Part shown: piece by piece, positions 33,401-42,504 of the stretch
Layout: each line of letters opens with the position of its first letter
Numbering within the stretch: position 1 is the first letter of the stretch
Assembly (NCBI GenBank): GCA_030149815.1
Contig: JASLHI010000018.1
Location: forward strand, 24,843 to 88,842
Length of the DNA: 64,000 nt
From: Aquirhabdus sp.
GTDB taxonomy: Bacteria; Pseudomonadota; Gammaproteobacteria; Pseudomonadales; Moraxellaceae
Direction of reading: 5' to 3'
Program-made: the position numbers and the translations under genes
The notes under the pieces: generated by a model
Seen by the model: the letters and a program-made list of their open reading frames with translations, nothing else
What the model was told of the DNA's origin: nothing
Databases searched by the model: none

Positions 33401-34609
33401 TTATTGATTGCGATCTATCTCAAAAAATAACGCAAGAATAAATAAAAAACCTAGACCACCACTAAACAATACTGCTGACAAGCCTTGAAAGGCAACATAG
33501 TAAGCAGAAATAGAAAGACAGGCAATTAAAGCTTCATTACCTAAAAAGATACAAACTCTAAATATGAATGCAAGAATTATAGAGTATAGAGCAACTCCAT
33601 AAAATCCAAAATTCAGATAAGAGTCGATATAAAAAACAGTGTTGGATGAGCCCGTTCCTGTTTCATTTTGCCCCCACTCGAAGGCAAATATTTCTCGTTC
33701 TAAATTAATTTTGTCTTCACCCATCGCCCATGCAATTACCCCAATAGACCGCCCTGATATCGCTTTTCCACTTAAAACCTCATCTTTGTATCGTAACCAA
33801 TCAATCGCAGTAATATATGGAATATAGACGACGCGATTGATTACATAGTAGAACTGACCTGTTTCGCCCTTAAATAGATTGTATTCATAAGGTGTGCTAG
33901 CCGCAGAGTCTATATGATCTTCATCGCTGGATGAGGTTAATCCGCCACGAGCAACAAATGAAACGGCAATGATTGTTATTAATAGAAAAGCCATGGCCTT
34001 ATATGCTTGTTTACGGACGCCTTTATTGATGTAGTAAACAATCAATGGCAGCATTGCTACTAATGCACGCCCTTTTTCTAGTGTAAGTAGTAACGAAAAT
34101 AAGAAAAGGAATAATAGTAAAAATCTATACTTAGAAGCTGTATGAAATTTCTGGGTAATGATTAAAGGCATAAATGCCGAAATACAGATAGTGTAAATAT
34201 ACAGTAGTATTACTTCCCAGCCTGTTCGGGTTCTAAGGAATTCTTCTCGTAAGACGGATAGATCCGAGATATTTGCTCCGCGGAGCGCAGCAAATAAAGC
34301 AACCTGTGAAACAGTTAGAGATGCGTAGATAATGATCGAAAAATATAAACCGATGATTAGGTTCGAAAACAGATCCCAGTTCAGTTTTATTCTTTTTATA
34401 GATGCAAGTTTTTCATCGAATAGACGATCTGAGAATAATTTGTAGGCTCCTAAATAAACAACTATACAGACAATAGATGTTGCTAGAAGTTCAGCGGCAT
34501 TTTCTGAACTATCAAACAATAAGCTGAGAATTGAAGGCAGTATATAAAAAATGACTATAGCTAATACAGGGAGTATGTATATGTTTCTCAAGTAGAATAT
34601 ACGCAACAT
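33401..34609 (-). CDS. wzy: Wzy-like O-antigen/capsule repeat-unit polymerase
   Basis: A 402-residue integral membrane protein with about ten to eleven hydrophobic helices, beginning MLRIFYLRNIYILPVLAIVI. It has a larger hydrophilic loop around 215-300 (ARGGLTSSSDEDHIDS to WGQNETGTGSSNTV), as in Wzy proteins. Wzy sequences are very diverse, so the call rests on topology, the long loop and the position between wzx and the glycosyltransferases. It would polymerise repeat units in the periplasm with Wzz controlling length. The DNA is visibly AT-rich compared with the housekeeping genes. Confidence 0.75.
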   Translation of the reverse strand: MLRIFYLRNIYILPVLAIVIFYILPSILSLLFDSSENAAELLATSIVCIVVYLGAYKLFSDRLFDEKLASIKRIKLNWDLFSNLIIGLYFSIIIYASLTVSQVALFAALRGANISDLSVLREEFLRTRTGWEVILLYIYTICISAFMPLIITQKFHTASKYRFLLLFLFLFSLLLTLEKGRALVAMLPLIVYYINKGVRKQAYKAMAFLLITIIAVSFVARGGLTSSSDEDHIDSAASTPYEYNLFKGETGQFYYVINRVVYIPYITAIDWLRYKDEVLSGKAISGRSIGVIAWAMGEDKINLEREIFAFEWGQNETGTGSSNTVFYIDSYLNFGFYGVALYSIILAFIFRVCIFLGNEALIACLSISAYYVAFQGLSAVLFSGGLGFLFILALFFEIDRNQ

Positions 34610-34643
34610 TTAGAAGCTTCTTGTATTGAATAGTGATTTAATC

Positions 34644-35639
34644 TTAAACGATCTTTTTCAAGTTCTGCTTAAGGCGATTGAAGAAAAAACCAGTACTTGA
34701 GATAAAGAGTTTTGATTTGCAGAAATATGAAAACATAACCGTAAGCCATTGTTTAAACCCAGAGCTACGACGAATCATCATTTGCACTACAAGGTTAACT
34801 TTTTCTTGGTTACCTTTAATAATTTGTCTAAATAATTCACCGAGTAAGTAGCGATATGCGCCTTTCTCACAGGCAATTTTAAGATCTGCGTCTGCGGGAT
34901 ATCGGCTTTGGATGACATCTAAGGTTCTCAACGATTCCGATAGCAAATTAAAAGTTTGCTCACTTGCTCCTTTCCCATGCTTACGGTAGCGTCCATAAAT
35001 TCCATCAAGTTTTGCAACGCGACCGCGCATTGCTACTTCGATATAAAAAATCCAGTCAGATACTGTCGGGAACGTAGGGTCGAAACCGTGTATCGGACAT
35101 GCTGATTTACGAACCATCACCGAAGATGCGCCTGGAATTCCGCCTTTTGCAACAATTTCATAAACGTTGTTGGTATCTTCATTGCGTGTTGTATTTGTGG
35201 TAAATAGAACTTCGTTTGTTTGATGTTGAAAGATTTCAACTGCATGATAAGACAAGACGACTTCAGGATTTTGAAATAACTTTACTTGTTCAGCAATTTT
35301 GTGTGGTAAAAAGAGATCGTCACCACCAAGGACAGCAATGAGTTCACCTGTACAAGCAAAAAAAGCCGCATTTGAGTTTCCAGTGATGCCTAAATTGTTG
35401 GGATTTAAAACGGGAATAACTTTTTCTGGGTATCGATCAGCGTACTGCTTAATAATTTGAGCAGTTTGGTCTGTTGACGCATCATCCGAAACTATAATCT
35501 CTATATTTTCATAATTTTGAGCAAGTACGCTATCGATAGTTTCTGCAATTAATTCTTCCTGATTATAGGTAATAATCATCACCGATACTTTTGGATGAAA
35601 GTTATGATTAATTGTCACGGTAGACCCCTTGTTATTCAT
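34644..35639 (-). CDS. Family 2 glycosyltransferase
   Basis: A GT-A-fold inverting glycosyltransferase. The start of the domain is VSVMIITYNQEELIAETIDS (about 19-38), then IEIIVSDDASTDQT, and the metal-binding region AVLGGDDLFLPHKI near residue 105. It is cytoplasmic and adds a sugar to the lipid-linked repeat unit. The donor is not deducible. Its ATG (35637-35639) lies within the end of wzx, an overlap of eight bases. wzy begins 34 bases after its stop. Confidence 0.88.
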   Translation of the reverse strand: MNNKGSTVTINHNFHPKVSVMIITYNQEELIAETIDSVLAQNYENIEIIVSDDASTDQTAQIIKQYADRYPEKVIPVLNPNNLGITGNSNAAFFACTGELIAVLGGDDLFLPHKIAEQVKLFQNPEVVLSYHAVEIFQHQTNEVLFTTNTTRNEDTNNVYEIVAKGGIPGASSVMVRKSACPIHGFDPTFPTVSDWIFYIEVAMRGRVAKLDGIYGRYRKHGKGASEQTFNLLSESLRTLDVIQSRYPADADLKIACEKGAYRYLLGELFRQIIKGNQEKVNLVVQMMIRRSSGFKQWLTVMFSYFCKSKLFISSTGFFFNRLKQNLKKIV

Positions 35640-36903
35640 GGACGTTCATCCGTGTGAGTTGGTTAAGATGGCGGAATATGAACCACGCCATGACTGCCCA
35701 ATACAAGGCATAGTTGGCTGCAAATGCGACGACCACACCTTCAAAACCGACTGTTTTTGTAAACACCCATGTTAATGCGATGAATAAAGCTGAGAATACA
35801 ATTTCGGTTACGATATACAGCTTAAACATGGCTTTACCAAGCATGAGAAAAGCCAATACCCAGCTTCCTATCTTTAAGGTATCTCCAATCATTTGCCACG
35901 CAAAGAGTTCCCGCATGGGATAAAATTCTTTGGTAAATAATAGCGCAATAACGAAATCGCGCAGAAGATAAATTGTTAGTCCACATAACGCGGAAATAGG
36001 TAAAACCAGTTTATAGCATTGGAAAATTTCTTTTTTCAATGCTATGGGATCTTTTAACTCAGAGAGTCTTGGTAAGTAATAAACACTTAGAGTCGTAGTT
36101 GCCAGCATGAGATACGCATTGCTCACACGCCACATGGCTTCCCAGAAGCCTGCCAAACTCCAACCATAAACTTGACCAAGATGATTACGAATAATAATTT
36201 GACTGAGAGGGACACAGGCTGCTGATGTCAAAACCATGGCGGTAAATCTTCCAAGATTACGTAACGTCCGCTTGTCTATGCTTCCAATGAGGTAAGTCAA
36301 TTTAAACCAAGGCGCATTGTAACAAAGAAGTAATGTCACAAAAAAATTGATAGATTGGTAAATGGCGAGCGCAATGAGGGCGCCGTACAAACCCCAATAA
36401 ATCGCCATAATTGTTGTAATGATTAATGAAAAAAGACTACCTGTAATATTAGCGAGCACATAGCGCTTAATGTCTTTTTTACCATTCATGATTGCTAATA
36501 ACAAAGTATTGAATGTAAAAAATACTAATGTTGCAGCGAACCAGAGAAACACCCCGCCAAACTGTTCATTTTGCAGAAATAGTCTCGAAAGTGTTTGATT
36601 ATAAATAGCAATGATTAAGGCCGTAATGAGCGAGCCGATGAGTGCAACCATGCCCGATGTCCGCCAAACTTGGCGTTGTTTCTGTTCATCATCGTAGTAT
36701 TCAGCGGTATATTTTGTCACGCCCGTATTAATTGCGCCACTTGCAACTGTTGTAATCATTTGAACGGCATTCTGGAATTGACCCAGCGCAGCGTAACCGG
36801 CCGGCCCCACGTAAATTGCAAGAATCTTATTGATACCCAGTAGCGTGAGTAGCTTAATGATAACCGCGATACCATTAAGCAGACTTGTTTTGATGAGTGT
36901 CAT
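35632..36903 (-). CDS. wzx: Wzx-type O-antigen flippase
   Basis: A 423-residue polytopic membrane protein of the polysaccharide transporter family, expected to have about twelve helices. It flips undecaprenyl-linked repeat units to the periplasmic face. The N-terminus (MTLIKTSLLNGIAVIIKLLT, followed by INKILAIYVGPAGYAALGQF) closely resembles WzxE/O-antigen translocases. It overlaps the aminotransferase stop by four bases and the glycosyltransferase start by eight. This tight packing indicates one transcript. Confidence 0.9.
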   Translation of the reverse strand: MTLIKTSLLNGIAVIIKLLTLLGINKILAIYVGPAGYAALGQFQNAVQMITTVASGAINTGVTKYTAEYYDDEQKQRQVWRTSGMVALIGSLITALIIAIYNQTLSRLFLQNEQFGGVFLWFAATLVFFTFNTLLLAIMNGKKDIKRYVLANITGSLFSLIITTIMAIYWGLYGALIALAIYQSINFFVTLLLCYNAPWFKLTYLIGSIDKRTLRNLGRFTAMVLTSAACVPLSQIIIRNHLGQVYGWSLAGFWEAMWRVSNAYLMLATTTLSVYYLPRLSELKDPIALKKEIFQCYKLVLPISALCGLTIYLLRDFVIALLFTKEFYPMRELFAWQMIGDTLKIGSWVLAFLMLGKAMFKLYIVTEIVFSALFIALTWVFTKTVGFEGVVVAFAANYALYWAVMAWFIFRHLNQLTRMNVHE

Positions 36904-38030
36904 TGCATTTGCTTTTTACTGAAACTGTTGCAAGCATGCACAATTTGGTGAGCATTTTGGATGGAGAGTGTCGGATCCATCGGTAAGCTTAAGATTTGCT
37001 GATGAATGATCTCTGTTAATGGAAATTTCAATTGATTCCAATCAGGATATGCTTTTTGTTGATGAGGAGGGATCGGGTAGTGGATTAGGGTTTGAATACC
37101 ATTGTCAGCAAGATGTTTTTGCAGATCATCTCTAAACTCAGATCGAATAACAAACAGATGCCAAACATGACTTTCAAAAGATATTGGTGAAATATTGTCC
37201 TTTAGAGGCAGTGAGATTAAAGGATTTTTTATACTGTCCATATAAATTTGTGCGATTTGTCGACGATGTTCGGTTTGTTCGTCCAGATGCTTGAGTTTGA
37301 CACGTAGCATTGCAGCTTGTATTTCGTCGAGACGACTATTAACGCCTTGATAAAGATTTTTGTATTTCTCATGTGAGCCATAGTTACGTAGAGCGCGCAG
37401 AGTTTGAGCTAACTCATCGTCGTTAGTCGTTACGGCTCCAGCGTCACCTAATGCGCCAAGATTTTTGCCAGGGTAAAAGCTAAAACCAGATGCATTGCCC
37501 CAATTTCCAGCTTTGCGGCCACCAATACTTGCACCATGAGCTTGCGCTGAATCCTCTAATACTAACAAATTATTTTGTTGAGCTAAATCTATTAGCGCAG
37601 GCATATTTGCCAGTTGTCCGTATAGGTGGACAGGCAAGATCGCGCGGGTTTTCGTTGTGATTGCTGCTTTAACATTATGTGGGCATAAGTTAAGGCTGCT
37701 TTCATCAGGTTCAACTAGAACTGGAATGAGGTTATTTTCGGTAATGGCGAGAACGCTAGCAATATAGGTATTCGCTGGGACAATGACTTCATCGCCGTCT
37801 TTAAGTTTACCAAGTTCTTTCCATGCTCTTAGGGTCAATATTAATGCATCTAGACCATTTGCTACCCCGATACAATGTTTACTGCCGCAATAAGTAGCAA
37901 AATCATGCTCAAATTGAGTGAGCTCACTCCCTGTGATATACCAACCAGAGTCAATAACGCGACTGCATGCTTCAACTAACTCATCACGAAATTTAGAGTT
38001 AATGGTCTTGAGGTCAAGAAAATTGATCAT
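36900..38030 (-). CDS. fdtB: dTDP-3-keto-6-deoxyhexose aminotransferase (FdtB/QdtB-like)
   Basis: A PLP-dependent DegT/DnrJ/EryC1 family aminotransferase. The PLP lysine is in FYPGKNLGALGDAGAVTTND (near residue 185). DSAQAHGA supplies the Asp that contacts the PLP ring nitrogen, and VNSRLDEIQAAML is the family dimer/active-site segment. With the ketoisomerase and acetyltransferase genes just upstream it should transaminate dTDP-3-keto-6-deoxyhexose to the 3-amino sugar, using glutamate. Whether the sugar is Fuc3N or Qui3N depends on the isomerase and cannot be read here, so the symbol is by function class. Confidence 0.82.
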   Translation of the reverse strand: MINFLDLKTINSKFRDELVEACSRVIDSGWYITGSELTQFEHDFATYCGSKHCIGVANGLDALILTLRAWKELGKLKDGDEVIVPANTYIASVLAITENNLIPVLVEPDESSLNLCPHNVKAAITTKTRAILPVHLYGQLANMPALIDLAQQNNLLVLEDSAQAHGASIGGRKAGNWGNASGFSFYPGKNLGALGDAGAVTTNDDELAQTLRALRNYGSHEKYKNLYQGVNSRLDEIQAAMLRVKLKHLDEQTEHRRQIAQIYMDSIKNPLISLPLKDNISPISFESHVWHLFVIRSEFRDDLQKHLADNGIQTLIHYPIPPHQQKAYPDWNQLKFPLTEIIHQQILSLPMDPTLSIQNAHQIVHACNSFSKKQMQ

Positions 38031-38139
38031 AAAAGGGACTCTAGAGCATTTTAGATCCAGAATATCTGGATTTCTGATAGATTAATAAGTTCAAGCGATT
38101 GTATGGATTGAAATAAGCTATTAAAAATAGCTCCTATAT

Positions 38140-38874
38140 TTAAATCTTATCCCATTGCGAAGTGATATCTTCAGGATATCCTCGCTTAAAGTGCTGCCGC
38201 CATGGATATGCGGAGCCCTCGCCATTACTCAGTTGTATTTTTGAGGTTGGGCAGATTTTTTTCGCAGGAGATCCTGCATACACCATATCTTCTTCTGTTT
38301 CGCCTTTTAGCGAAGAGTGCGCCCCTACTAAACATCCGCAAGCGATTTTGGCGCCTGGTAATATAACACTCATCGTTGCAATAACCGCAAAATCTTCCAC
38401 AGTCACACCAACTAGTGTTGTGCTTGGAGGGTGAGGATCATTGGTGAGGACGACGTATGGAAAAATCCAGACAAAATTGCCGATAAGACTTTTCTGACCG
38501 ATATGAACATTGCTGTGTAGTCTGACATAGTCACCAATTGTGCAATGTCCTTGTAAATCGGAAAGTGTACCAATTTGCAAGTTCTTGCCAGCAGAAACTT
38601 TCTCACGAACTGTGACTCGATGACCGGTAATTAAAGATTCTCCAAAAGTTGAACCTTCGTAAAAAATACTATGTGATCTGATATGTGCCCCTGAACCAAT
38701 GATAAGGTTCTCTCCACCTGATAGATGGTTACTAACACCTATTTCACAATAGCCTTCAATAATACTATTGTCGCCTATAATTACATTATCGTAAATGATG
38801 GAGAATGGACCAATTGTCACATTGCTACCAATGGTGGCTTTCTCTGAAACTATAGATGTGCTATGAATACTCAT
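38140..38874 (-). CDS. Hexapeptide-repeat N-acetyltransferase for a 3-amino-3,6-dideoxyhexose
   Basis: A left-handed beta-helix acyltransferase, 244 aa. Hexapeptide turns run from residue 5 to about 195 (SIVSEKATIGSNVTIGPFSI, IGDYVRLHSNVHIG, VILPGAKIACGCLVGAHS). A C-terminal tail ends EGSAYPWRQHFKRGYPEDIT. Lying between fdtA and the aminotransferase gene, it is expected to acetylate the 3-amino group. At 244 aa it is longer than the FdtC type and nearer the QdtC type in size as I recall them, which weakly favours Qui3NAc. It starts two bases after the ketoisomerase stop. Confidence 0.8.
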   Translation of the reverse strand: MSIHSTSIVSEKATIGSNVTIGPFSIIYDNVIIGDNSIIEGYCEIGVSNHLSGGENLIIGSGAHIRSHSIFYEGSTFGESLITGHRVTVREKVSAGKNLQIGTLSDLQGHCTIGDYVRLHSNVHIGQKSLIGNFVWIFPYVVLTNDPHPPSTTLVGVTVEDFAVIATMSVILPGAKIACGCLVGAHSSLKGETEEDMVYAGSPAKKICPTSKIQLSNGEGSAYPWRQHFKRGYPEDITSQWDKI

Positions 38875-38876
38875 AA

Positions 38877-39272
38877 TTATATTGTCCGGCGAAACTGATC
38901 ATAATTACGAATATAATCAGTTTCATCATAGTGTTCACTAGCTAATACTAACAATACACAGTCAGGGCTGAAATCATACATTTCTCGCCACACTTGATCT
39001 CCAATGATGAGACCTTTTGTGGGGGAGTCTAGCCAGACTTCTTCACGTATTTGACCGTCATCTAAAACCATGCGGCATTTTCCTGTTACACATATTGCGA
39101 CTTGTTTCAGTTTACGATGAGCGTGAAAACCTCGTGCAACGCCTTGTTGTGTTCCAAAAATGTAGTACACACGTTTTATATCGAAAGGTACAGTTTTACT
39201 GCCTTCTAGTGCTACGAGAGAGCCCCGCTCATCACCAAGTGGTGGGAAGTCTACCCATTGAATTAAACTCAT
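38877..39272 (-). CDS. fdtA: dTDP-4-keto-6-deoxyglucose 3,4-ketoisomerase (FdtA/QdtA, WxcM-like)
   Basis: A small cupin enzyme of 131 residues that turns the RmlB product into the 3-keto isomer. The family signature is GVARGFHAHRKLKQVAICV (about 45-63), with the catalytic His pair in HAH. The C-terminal EHYDETDYIRNYDQF is also typical. ATG 39272 (MSLIQWVDF) has GAGG seven bases upstream. The longer frame from 39284 puts that ribosome binding site inside the gene. FdtA and QdtA differ in stereochemical outcome and cannot be separated by eye. pgi lies 41 bases upstream. Confidence 0.88.
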   Translation of the reverse strand: MSLIQWVDFPPLGDERGSLVALEGSKTVPFDIKRVYYIFGTQQGVARGFHAHRKLKQVAICVTGKCRMVLDDGQIREEVWLDSPTKGLIIGDQVWREMYDFSPDCVLLVLASEHYDETDYIRNYDQFRRTI

Positions 39273-39313
39273 TGCGATCCTCATATCAATTGCTTTTCTT
39301 ACTTTTCATAGGT

Positions 39314-40825
39314 TTAATAATTGCTATTGCGAATAGTATTTATAAACTTAATACGACTTATAGTTGCCTCATCAAGTCCTTGTATCTCACATTCACCTTG
39401 TAGTACGGGTAAAATATCATGAGCAAGAGATTTTCCTAACTCAACCCCCCATTGATCAAAGGCATTAATCTGCCAGATTTGTGATTGTACAAATATTTTA
39501 TGTTCATAAGCAGCAAGTAACAGTCCAATTGAGAACGGATCTTGTTTTGGTAGAATAATCATGCTCGATCTTTGTCCACCCAAGCATGTTTTATGAGGTT
39601 CGTTTGGGTAAAAGCGACCTTTTGCGAGAGCAGCGCTTTGGGCGAAGCAATTAGCGAGTAGCTGATCTTGATGTCCTGCAAAAATGTTTGTGTCTTGTGC
39701 AATCGCAATAAAATCTGTCGGAATTTGGCGGTTACCTTGATGAAGCATTTGGAAGTATGCATGTTGACCGTTACTTCCGACACTACCAAAGACTGCTTGT
39801 GCCGTACGATATGTAATGGGCTTCCCATTAATGTCAACCCCCTTACCATTTGACTCCATTTCAAGCTGTTGCAGATAAGCGGGAAAAGATCTTAAGCCGT
39901 GGCAATAGGGTGCAATCGATAGTCCAGCGGCATAGTTGTCCTCAATATTCCAAAGACCAATGAGCCCCATAATGACGGGAATATTTGCATTTAATGGGGC
40001 GCTAAAGAAATGATCATCCATTGATTTTGCCCCAGCTAGAAGCGCTTCAAAATGATCCATACCGACTAAAATTGCGATAGGTAAACCAACAGCCGACCAT
40101 AATGAGAAACGACCACCGACCCAATCCCAAAATCTAAAGATATATTGTGCTTTTATGCCGAAGCTTTCAGCCTTATTTGGTTCAGCTGTGATTCCAACAA
40201 AATGATGTGCAATGATATTGCCACGGTCAAGATGAAGACTTTGCTGCATCCATGCTACTGCAGCCGCAGCATTTTGCATGGTTTCAAAAGTTGTAAAGGT
40301 TTTGCTGGTAATTAAAAATAGTACTTCTTCTGGGTTAATTTGCTGAAGGACCTCGTTAAGATCTTCAGCATCAATATTGGCTACAAAAAAGATCTGAATA
40401 TTGTTGACTTTATATCGCGCCAAGGCCTCTGTGACCAAGCTAGAGCCTAGATTTGAGCCCCCGACTCCGATATTAACTACAGTACGAATAGGTTTGCCAG
40501 TGATTCCGGTAATTTGCCTTGTATGTAGTTGATTAACGAAGTCACGCATTTGTCTACGAACGGTAAGAGCATCTTGTACATGTGCATCCATGGTAGAGTT
40601 GGGATGACCTGTTGTTGCTCTTAGTGCAGTATGTAAGACTTGGCGGTGTTCCGTTGGATTTGTAATTTCACCAGCTTGTAGTTGTTGTATGGCTTTCGGC
40701 AATTCTGCTTGGCGTGCACGTTCTAGCAAGTTTTGCCATTGAGATTCGCTGATTAATTGATTGTTAAAATCAAATAAAGCATTTTGATAAATCACACTAA
40801 AATTTTGGAGGTAGCTTACGCTCAT
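39314..40825 (-). CDS. pgi: Glucose-6-phosphate isomerase
   Basis: Pgi interconverts glucose-6-phosphate and fructose-6-phosphate. Here it links central carbon to nucleotide-sugar synthesis. Family motifs are IGVGGSNLGSSLVTEAL (about 142-158), SKTFTTFETMQNA, GGRFSLWSAVGLPIAI (the PROSITE-like block) and GSNGQHAYFQMLHQG. At 503 residues from ATG 40825 it is shorter than the common 545-560 aa form. An in-frame GTG at 40867 adds only 14 residues. pgi also sits inside Acinetobacter capsule loci, which fits the cluster setting. Confidence 0.95.
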   Translation of the reverse strand: MSVSYLQNFSVIYQNALFDFNNQLISESQWQNLLERARQAELPKAIQQLQAGEITNPTEHRQVLHTALRATTGHPNSTMDAHVQDALTVRRQMRDFVNQLHTRQITGITGKPIRTVVNIGVGGSNLGSSLVTEALARYKVNNIQIFFVANIDAEDLNEVLQQINPEEVLFLITSKTFTTFETMQNAAAAVAWMQQSLHLDRGNIIAHHFVGITAEPNKAESFGIKAQYIFRFWDWVGGRFSLWSAVGLPIAILVGMDHFEALLAGAKSMDDHFFSAPLNANIPVIMGLIGLWNIEDNYAAGLSIAPYCHGLRSFPAYLQQLEMESNGKGVDINGKPITYRTAQAVFGSVGSNGQHAYFQMLHQGNRQIPTDFIAIAQDTNIFAGHQDQLLANCFAQSAALAKGRFYPNEPHKTCLGGQRSSMIILPKQDPFSIGLLLAAYEHKIFVQSQIWQINAFDQWGVELGKSLAHDILPVLQGECEIQGLDEATISRIKFINTIRNSNY

Positions 40826-41012
40826 TGGATTATCTAAATTTAAAAGTAATGCTCTAGGGCATGTCACAAAATATGCCGCAATAGTTTTAGATATCTATGC
40901 GGCGATGATTCAATTTTCTCGAATCCGTTTTCTAACAGTTATTGAAAATGGCTGGAAATTGTAATATAGGTCTACAATATGGACAAGTTAAGTCTTGTTA
41001 AATTCGTTATTG

Positions 41013-41558
41013 TTAGAAGACGTCAGCATTCTTAAAAAGAGCAGCTTGTTGATCTTTACTAGATAACAATGGCATCCCTTCAAATCGCCAGTCGATGGCC
41101 AAATCAGAATCATTCCAGACAATAGAGCGTTCATGACTAGGAGCATAGATGTTGGTTGTTTTGTACAAGAATTCAGCTGTCTCTGATAACGTCACAAAAC
41201 CATGCGCGAAACCTTCAGGTACCCATAACTGCTTTTTATTTTCAGCAGATAAAATTTCACCAACCCATTGTCCAAATGTTGGCGAGTTTTTGCGGATATC
41301 GACTGCGACATCGAAGACTTCACCTTGTACAACGCGAACAAGTTTTCCTTGAGCCATGGGATCTAGTTGATAGTGTAAGCCGCGCAAGACGCCGCGTTGT
41401 GATTTTGAATGGTTGTCTTGAACAAATGTGCGCTTTATTCCAGTAGCTTCTTCAAAAGCCGCTTGATTAAAGCTTTCAAAGAAGAAACCACGTTCATCCC
41501 CAAAAACCTTTGGCGTAAACAGCACCACTTCAGGAATCGCGAGTTGAGTTGCTTGCAT
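41013..41558 (-). CDS. rmlC: dTDP-4-dehydrorhamnose 3,5-epimerase
   Basis: RmlC epimerises C3 and C5 of dTDP-4-keto-6-deoxyglucose in dTDP-L-rhamnose synthesis. The cupin protein of 181 aa has FGDERGFFFESFNQAAFEEA, the catalytic segment QRGVLRGLHYQ (His near residue 63) and WVPEGFAHGFVTLSE. Its ATG overlaps the rmlA stop by one base (TGATG). 187 bases without a recognisable element separate it from pgi. Confidence 0.97.
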   Translation of the reverse strand: MQATQLAIPEVVLFTPKVFGDERGFFFESFNQAAFEEATGIKRTFVQDNHSKSQRGVLRGLHYQLDPMAQGKLVRVVQGEVFDVAVDIRKNSPTFGQWVGEILSAENKKQLWVPEGFAHGFVTLSETAEFLYKTTNIYAPSHERSIVWNDSDLAIDWRFEGMPLLSSKDQQAALFKNADVF

Positions 41559-42439
41559 CAGAATATTTGCTCTTTGAGAAGGTTTAAGAGGTATTGTCCA
41601 TAGCCATTCTTTGCCAAGGGTTTAGCGAGTTCAGCAAGTTGTTCTGCGTTGATCCACTTGTTATGGAAAGCAATTTCTTCAGGACAAGCCACTTTGAGTC
41701 CTTGGCGTTTTTCTACAGTGGCGATAAATTGGCTAGCTTCTAGTAACGAATCGTGCGTTCCTGTATCGAGCCACGCATAACCACGTCCCATCAATTCGAC
41801 AGAGAGCTGACCTTGATTTAAATAAAGTTGGTTTAGATCAGTGATTTCTAGTTCGCCACGAGCAGACGGTTTGATTTGTTTGGCAAGTTTAACAACTTGA
41901 TTATCATAGAAATAAAGCCCTGTGATGGCGTAGTTTGATTTTGGCTGCTTCGGTTTTTCTTCAAGTGATAAGACTTTGCCAGATGCGTCAAACTCAGCAA
42001 CACCGTAGCGTTCTGGATCGTGGACGTGGTATGCAAATACAGTCGCGCCAGATTCTTTACTGTTTGCATTAGCCAGCAACTGACGGAAATCATGTCCAAA
42101 GAAAATATTGTCACCCAGAACCAGAGCACAGTGATCATCGCCAATAAATTCTTCACCAAGAATAAACGCTTGTGCCAAACCATCTGGACTAGGTTGTACA
42201 ACATAGCTGAGGCTAAGTCCCCATTGGCTACCATCGCCAAGGAGTTGTTGATAACGTGGAATGTCTTGAGGTGTAGAGATAATTAAGATTTCACGAATGC
42301 CTGCTAGCATTAACGTGGATAGTGGATAGTAAACCATTGGTTTGTCGTAAACAGGCAATAATTGCTTTGATATGGCTAATGTGGCTGGGTGTAGGCGTGT
42401 TCCTGAACCACCTGCTAATATAATTCCTTTGCGTTTCAT
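41558..42439 (-). CDS. rmlA: Glucose-1-phosphate thymidylyltransferase
   Basis: RmlA couples dTTP and glucose-1-phosphate to dTDP-glucose, the common precursor of both the rhamnose and the 3-amino sugar branches here. The nucleotide-binding loop is GGSGTRLHPATLAISKQLLP (about 10-29), then YDKPMVYYPLSTLMLAGIRE, LGDNIFFG and WLDTGTHDSLLEAS. Length 293 aa is normal. 65 bases separate it from rmlD. Confidence 0.97.
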   Translation of the reverse strand: MKRKGIILAGGSGTRLHPATLAISKQLLPVYDKPMVYYPLSTLMLAGIREILIISTPQDIPRYQQLLGDGSQWGLSLSYVVQPSPDGLAQAFILGEEFIGDDHCALVLGDNIFFGHDFRQLLANANSKESGATVFAYHVHDPERYGVAEFDASGKVLSLEEKPKQPKSNYAITGLYFYDNQVVKLAKQIKPSARGELEITDLNQLYLNQGQLSVELMGRGYAWLDTGTHDSLLEASQFIATVEKRQGLKVACPEEIAFHNKWINAEQLAELAKPLAKNGYGQYLLNLLKEQIF

Positions 42440-42504
42440 TATTTCTTCTCTAGTTCAATCGTTGCTAAATTAAAAGGGTTGATATTGTACAGTTTGTGAG
42501 ATTT

